Shown here: positions 61,101-64,000 of the stretch, piece by piece
Numbering within the stretch: the stretch's first letter is position 1
Layout of the letters: each line of letters starts with the position of its first letter
Assembly: GCF_018687715.1 (NCBI RefSeq)
Contig: NC_056752.1
Span: forward strand, 53,352,653-53,416,652
Reading direction: 5' to 3'
From: Carya illinoinensis
Taxonomy: Eukaryota > Streptophyta > Magnoliopsida > Fagales > Juglandaceae
Length of the DNA: 64,000 nucleotides
The notes under the pieces: model-generated
Databases searched by the model: none
What the model was told of the DNA's origin: nothing
The model's input: only the letters and a program-made list of their open reading frames with translations
Made by a program: the position numbers and the translations under genes

Positions 61101-62423
61101 TAGAAGGAAACATAAGCATAGTAAAAGAAGGTTCACCTTCTCTCGAGAAATACGACGTTGGCTTGAGCTATGCTTGCCAGCAGACTCATCATCGAGCAAC
61201 AATGAATCCACAAGCTGCTCGCTAAAATCATCCAGTTCGTGACTTTCCTCCTTCAACTTGTCTCGACTTCGGTAATTATTGCCATTCTCATATTGATCAA
61301 TTTCACTATGCAACTTCGATATGGACTTTTCCATATCCGGAGCCGACACGGAATGAAGGTTACTCCCCGTTGGTGGTCCTGGGTGATCAAGCTGTCCACT
61401 AAGGGCCAATTGACCTAGCTTTTCACCGCGAGTTTTACCGTCTTTCATTGATAATCTCCTCATCATGAAGTCCTCAGCTTCCCAGAAAACGTTGCTGTTA
61501 CCAAATTCAAGATAATTCGCCATTTCCTTATCCACATTGTGCTCCAACCCTCTCCCATTCCCAGAATCCCAATTCCCTTTTCCCCTAGGCTGGCTTGGAA
61601 ACCCCGGTGGGGGTGGCGGCGTAGACTTATAGTTCCCACTGTGGTACTGCTTCCCTAATTCGCCCCCTCGTCGCTCTTGCTCCCGAGAAATATAATTCCC
61701 ACGCCGAAGAGCGTCAGAATTTTGATTTGACTCAGAATTCGCCCGAGGATTGGCCATATTCCTATCCAGCCCATTGTAGCTCCTGCTCCCTGAACCTGTT
61801 TCTCGCTCCTTTAAAATAGTGAACTGTGAACTATCCAAAGAGCCCTCAGAATTCTCCTTTAATAAACCCTCAGTGCTCCGGATTTCGCTAGGAAAGGAGC
61901 CGAACTTCAGCTCAGGCTCTTGATGTTTCTGCTGCCCAATAAATTTATCGATTCTATGACTGCCTCTAGCGTCATTACCCGGAAACGCTAATGTTCTCGA
62001 GTCCTCACCGAGGAGAATGTGATTGGCCGCAATTTGATTCCCAGGGAAATGGTTTCCAGGAAACTGATTCCGAGGAGGGGGGAAAGGGTTTTGCGGAAAC
62101 CCTAGGAAGTTCGGAGGAAAACCCGAGGGAGGGGAGACAGAGTGAGACCAAGGAAAAAGAGGATAGGGCAGATCAGGGCCATTAGAGATGGACGGCCATG
62201 GAAGCGGAGCGAAGGGGAGGGAGGGGCCCACAGCCGCGACGGCAGGATCGACGGTCAGAGAATGCTGCAGCTGCTGCTGTTGCTGTTGATGTTGCTGTTG
62301 TGGATGAGTCTGATGTTGTTGTTGTTGTTGTTGGAGGTGGTGCTGGTTTTGGAGGAGAGAGAGTAGGAAATCGCCGGCGTTTGCAGCAGGAGGGTTGGGC
62401 TGTTCACCTACGCCGCCTGCCAT
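55151..62423 (-). CDS. URT1: UTP:RNA uridylyltransferase 1
   Basis: Six exons (61137-62423, 60420-60788, 56842-57065, 56546-56609, 55927-56123, 55151-55361) give 783 residues; Arabidopsis URT1 has 764. The long N-terminal part is low complexity: a Gln/His-rich run (about 26-56), Pro-rich segments ([19 protein letters not shown]) and no fold; in Arabidopsis this region binds the decapping activator DCP5. The nucleotidyltransferase core has YGSCANSFG (GS at 506-507), SDIDVCLA (D518, D520) and the third Asp at about 574 (LSCDICINN). The PAP-associated part follows, ending in [14 protein letters not shown]. Family knowledge: it adds uridines to deadenylated mRNA tails in P-bodies and protects mRNA ends from over-trimming. 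The start [10 protein letters not shown] was chosen by likeness to plant URT1; an in-frame ATG at 62498 would add 25 residues. Intron 2 is about 3.35 kb and holds two LINE insertions. Confidence 0.95.
57307..57472 (-). mobile_element. 142-bp LINE tail with perfect 12-bp target duplication
   Basis: ATGAAGAAGAGT occurs at 57307-57318 and 57461-57472. The insert 57319-57460 starts with poly(T) and its reverse complement carries TTTGTATACTTCCTGTGTG, TTTGGGCTGTGCC and AATAAAATC before the poly(A). It is the same LINE 3' tail as in SAP18 introns, here in URT1 intron 2, in the gene's own orientation. Confidence 0.85.
59897..60240 (+). mobile_element. 5'-truncated L1-type LINE, 3' end of ORF2 and tail
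   Basis: The plus strand reads [16 protein letters not shown], the zf-RVT motif near the end of plant L1 ORF2, then after frameshifts [14 protein letters not shown] sequence. The tail has AATTAGGTG, TATACTCCCCGTGTAC, TTTGGGCTATGCC and poly(A) at 60229-60242. It is broken by indels. It lies in URT1 intron 2, opposite to the gene. Flanking ATCTAAGTTT / ATCTAAATTC may be an eroded target duplication. Confidence 0.75.
62265..62340 (-). repeat. CAA/CAG repeat coding polyglutamine in URT1
   Basis: Runs of CAA and CAG (minus strand) encode stretches of six to seven glutamines with interspersed histidines near the N-terminus. Mixed CAA and CAG codons make it less prone to expansion than a pure run. 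Confidence 0.85.
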
Positions 62424-63180
62424 AGCGCGTGGGCTTGGGTGAGTTTTACAATCTAAGGGTTCTTTTACATGGCCTATCAGTGAGGCTATGCCCTCCACCG
62501 AAGCCAGAGAGTTGTGAGAATGCTTTTTAACTTCACTGCTTCTTCTTCTTCTTCTTCTTTTTCTTTTTTTTTTTCTTTTTTTTTTTTTAATGCTTTTTAA
62601 CTTAACTTAACCCGCAAGGCTTCTCCCCCTCTCATCTACTTTTTCTTAAGTTTTTTCTTTTTTCCCGTGGGAACGGATTTTAAAAAGCATAGAGAGTCCT
62701 TTCATTGCATAAATGAAATTAAAAATTAAATAAAATATTATTATAATATAATTTTTAAAATTATTTTTATATTTTAATTTAAAAAATTATATTAATTATT
62801 ATATTTATATCAAAATTTAAAATAATAAAAAATATCTTGATAACAAATAAGGGCTAAGGGTTGATTTGAGTGAGGAAGTAAAATATTTTTTTATTATTTT
62901 TTACTTTTTTATATTACTTTTTTTAAAAACAACGATTTTGTATTAATTTTTATTATTTATAAAAGAGAAATAATATTTACAGTCGTGGTTGTGCGAGTGG
63001 CATGCAATCGTTTTAAAAAAAATGAATTAATATGAGACCTACATAAAAAAAACTAATTTTTTAATCGTAGACCTTACTTTTTTTTAAAACTATTGCATAG
63101 TATTTATAATTTCACAATTATATAAAACATTACTCTTTATAGAATATTTGACATTACGTCACTATTCAATATAACCTATA
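62424..63180. other. URT1 upstream region and AT-rich spacer
   Basis: It includes the probable URT1 5' UTR, a CTT/T-rich run (62536-62589) and AT-rich sequence around 62700-62830 that resembles the internal part of the local MITE family. No gene seen. Confidence 0.55.
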
Positions 63181-63189
63181 TGGTATATG

Positions 63190-64000
63190 AATAATGCTGC
63201 TGTGCCGCTTCTATTTGCCCGCTTTGGATGACCGCATGAGGTGGCACTACGCGTGTAACGTGATGTGGAACGTGATGTGGACGGACAAAACGTATTCCTT
63301 TCCCGCGTAAGGAGAACCCATCCGTGGCATCCATCCGTGGCATCCATCTCCCCCACCTGGCCCACCGTAACAACTCCGACCACCACCATAACGACTCCGA
63401 CCACCACAATAACGAACTCCGACCACCGTAACGACTCTGGCGACGGAAGGATCCGAAGATCCCGTACTATCATTTCCTATTTTCGTGCATCAAAGAATGA
63501 GGCCATCTGCCTCCGTTCTGCCCCACCTGCCCCCACCGCCGTAACGACTCCGACCACCACCATAAAGAACGGCGACCACCACCGTACTGGGCCCCCCATC
63601 TACGGCGTCACGACAGATCCGGATTTCACCATCTACGGCGCCATGTGAGCCGAGAAACCCATCGAACCACCTGCCCCTGCACCTACCATCACGACAACGA
63701 CCACCATTTTGATCAGCCCCATCTCCGGCGACTTCTGGGTCCACCGATTGACGCCACAAGCTCGACCCCCACGCTGGCTGAGGCCACAAGCTCGACCCCC
63801 ACGCTGGCTAAAGGTAAAGATGATTTCGGATCTGTGTTTTTTATTTCTTAGCATTTACATTTATCAGATCATCCATCTCCTTCATCATTTACATTTTTCT
63901 TGCCTTAATCTAATGGGTAATACATGCTAACAGACAGATTATATTATAGCATACGACTGAATAGATTATTATGTATGTTAGGACTAAGTGTATTTTGATT
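63190..64000. other. GC-rich, internally repetitive region at the window edge
   Basis: GC content rises sharply at about 63195 and falls again near 63830. Internal repeats: a 13-bp unit CCATCCGTGGCAT twice (near 63319), a roughly 24-bp unit with GTAACGACTCCGACCACCA (63367-63440), and a 27-bp segment repeated with a 30-base offset (63753-63779, 63783-63809). Several overlapping open frames on both strands are shadows of these repeats (Thr/Pro-rich). AAAG|GTAAAG at 63812 could be an exon end. It may be the 5' exon of a gene off the right edge or the end of another MULE; I cannot decide. Confidence 0.4.

Noticed and set aside
61991..62425. Plus-strand ORFs overlapping URT1 exon 1, including a Leu- and Val-rich stretch.
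   Set aside because: They are antisense of the polyglutamine and proline-rich coding sequence of URT1.
63162..63930. Several ORFs of 70-127 residues with Thr-Pro-Thr or Val/Gly-rich repeats.
   Set aside because: All six frames are open because of the short-period repeats; none is preferred by a start context or family match.
1..64000. tRNA, rRNA genes and CRISPR arrays.
   Set aside because: I looked for T-loop GGTTCGAATCC-type signatures and spaced identical repeats and found none that fold or repeat properly; a plant nuclear window would not be expected to hold CRISPR.

Overview
This window is plant nuclear DNA from a eudicot, probably a woody rosid. Every confident gene is a spliced plant gene with GT-AG introns, intergenic DNA is very AT-rich with many (TA)n and (CT)n runs, and LINE, Copia, Mutator-like and Tourist-like elements are interspersed. 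A Fagales genome (walnut or pecan relatives) is my guess from the repeat types; the sequence does not prove it.

Layout. 1-486: first exon of an AGL6-type MADS-box gene, minus strand, rest off the left edge. 6522-9830: SAP18 (six exons, plus), with introns peppered by tiny LINE 3' tails. 10913-17037: a complete LTR retrotransposon (Copia) with two identical 218-bp LTRs and a 5-bp target duplication; its gag region is replaced by pieces of host genes, and it holds an antisense ORF with its own TATA box. 18093-23112: GAUT1 homogalacturonan galacturonosyltransferase (ten exons, plus). 25508-25738: a perfect Tourist-like MITE. 28907-30490: gibberellin 20-oxidase (three exons, plus). 33.9-35.3 kb: a second composite of gene fragments related to those captured in the Copia element. 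41251-44857: two tandem HPR3-type hydroxypyruvate/hydroxyphenylpyruvate reductase genes (minus). 46235-54381: an 8.1-kb Mutator-like element (MULE) with degenerate terminal inverted repeats and a perfect 9-bp target duplication; it carries a FAR1/FRS-type transposase gene (plus) and a convergent small GRF-zinc-finger membrane-protein gene (minus). 55151-62423: URT1 RNA uridylyltransferase (six exons, minus). 63.2-64 kb: a GC-rich repetitive stretch running off the edge.

The host genes are not an operon or pathway. They cover floral identity (AGL6), chromatin and splicing (SAP18), pectin synthesis (GAUT1), hormone synthesis (GA20ox), 2-hydroxyacid reduction (HPR pair) and mRNA decay (URT1). 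The most unusual content is mobile: the MULE with a two-gene cargo, and the young non-autonomous Copia element with host-gene fragments plus an antisense gene. Exon boundaries were worked out by hand from splice signals, reading-frame continuity and family resemblance; no database search was run.
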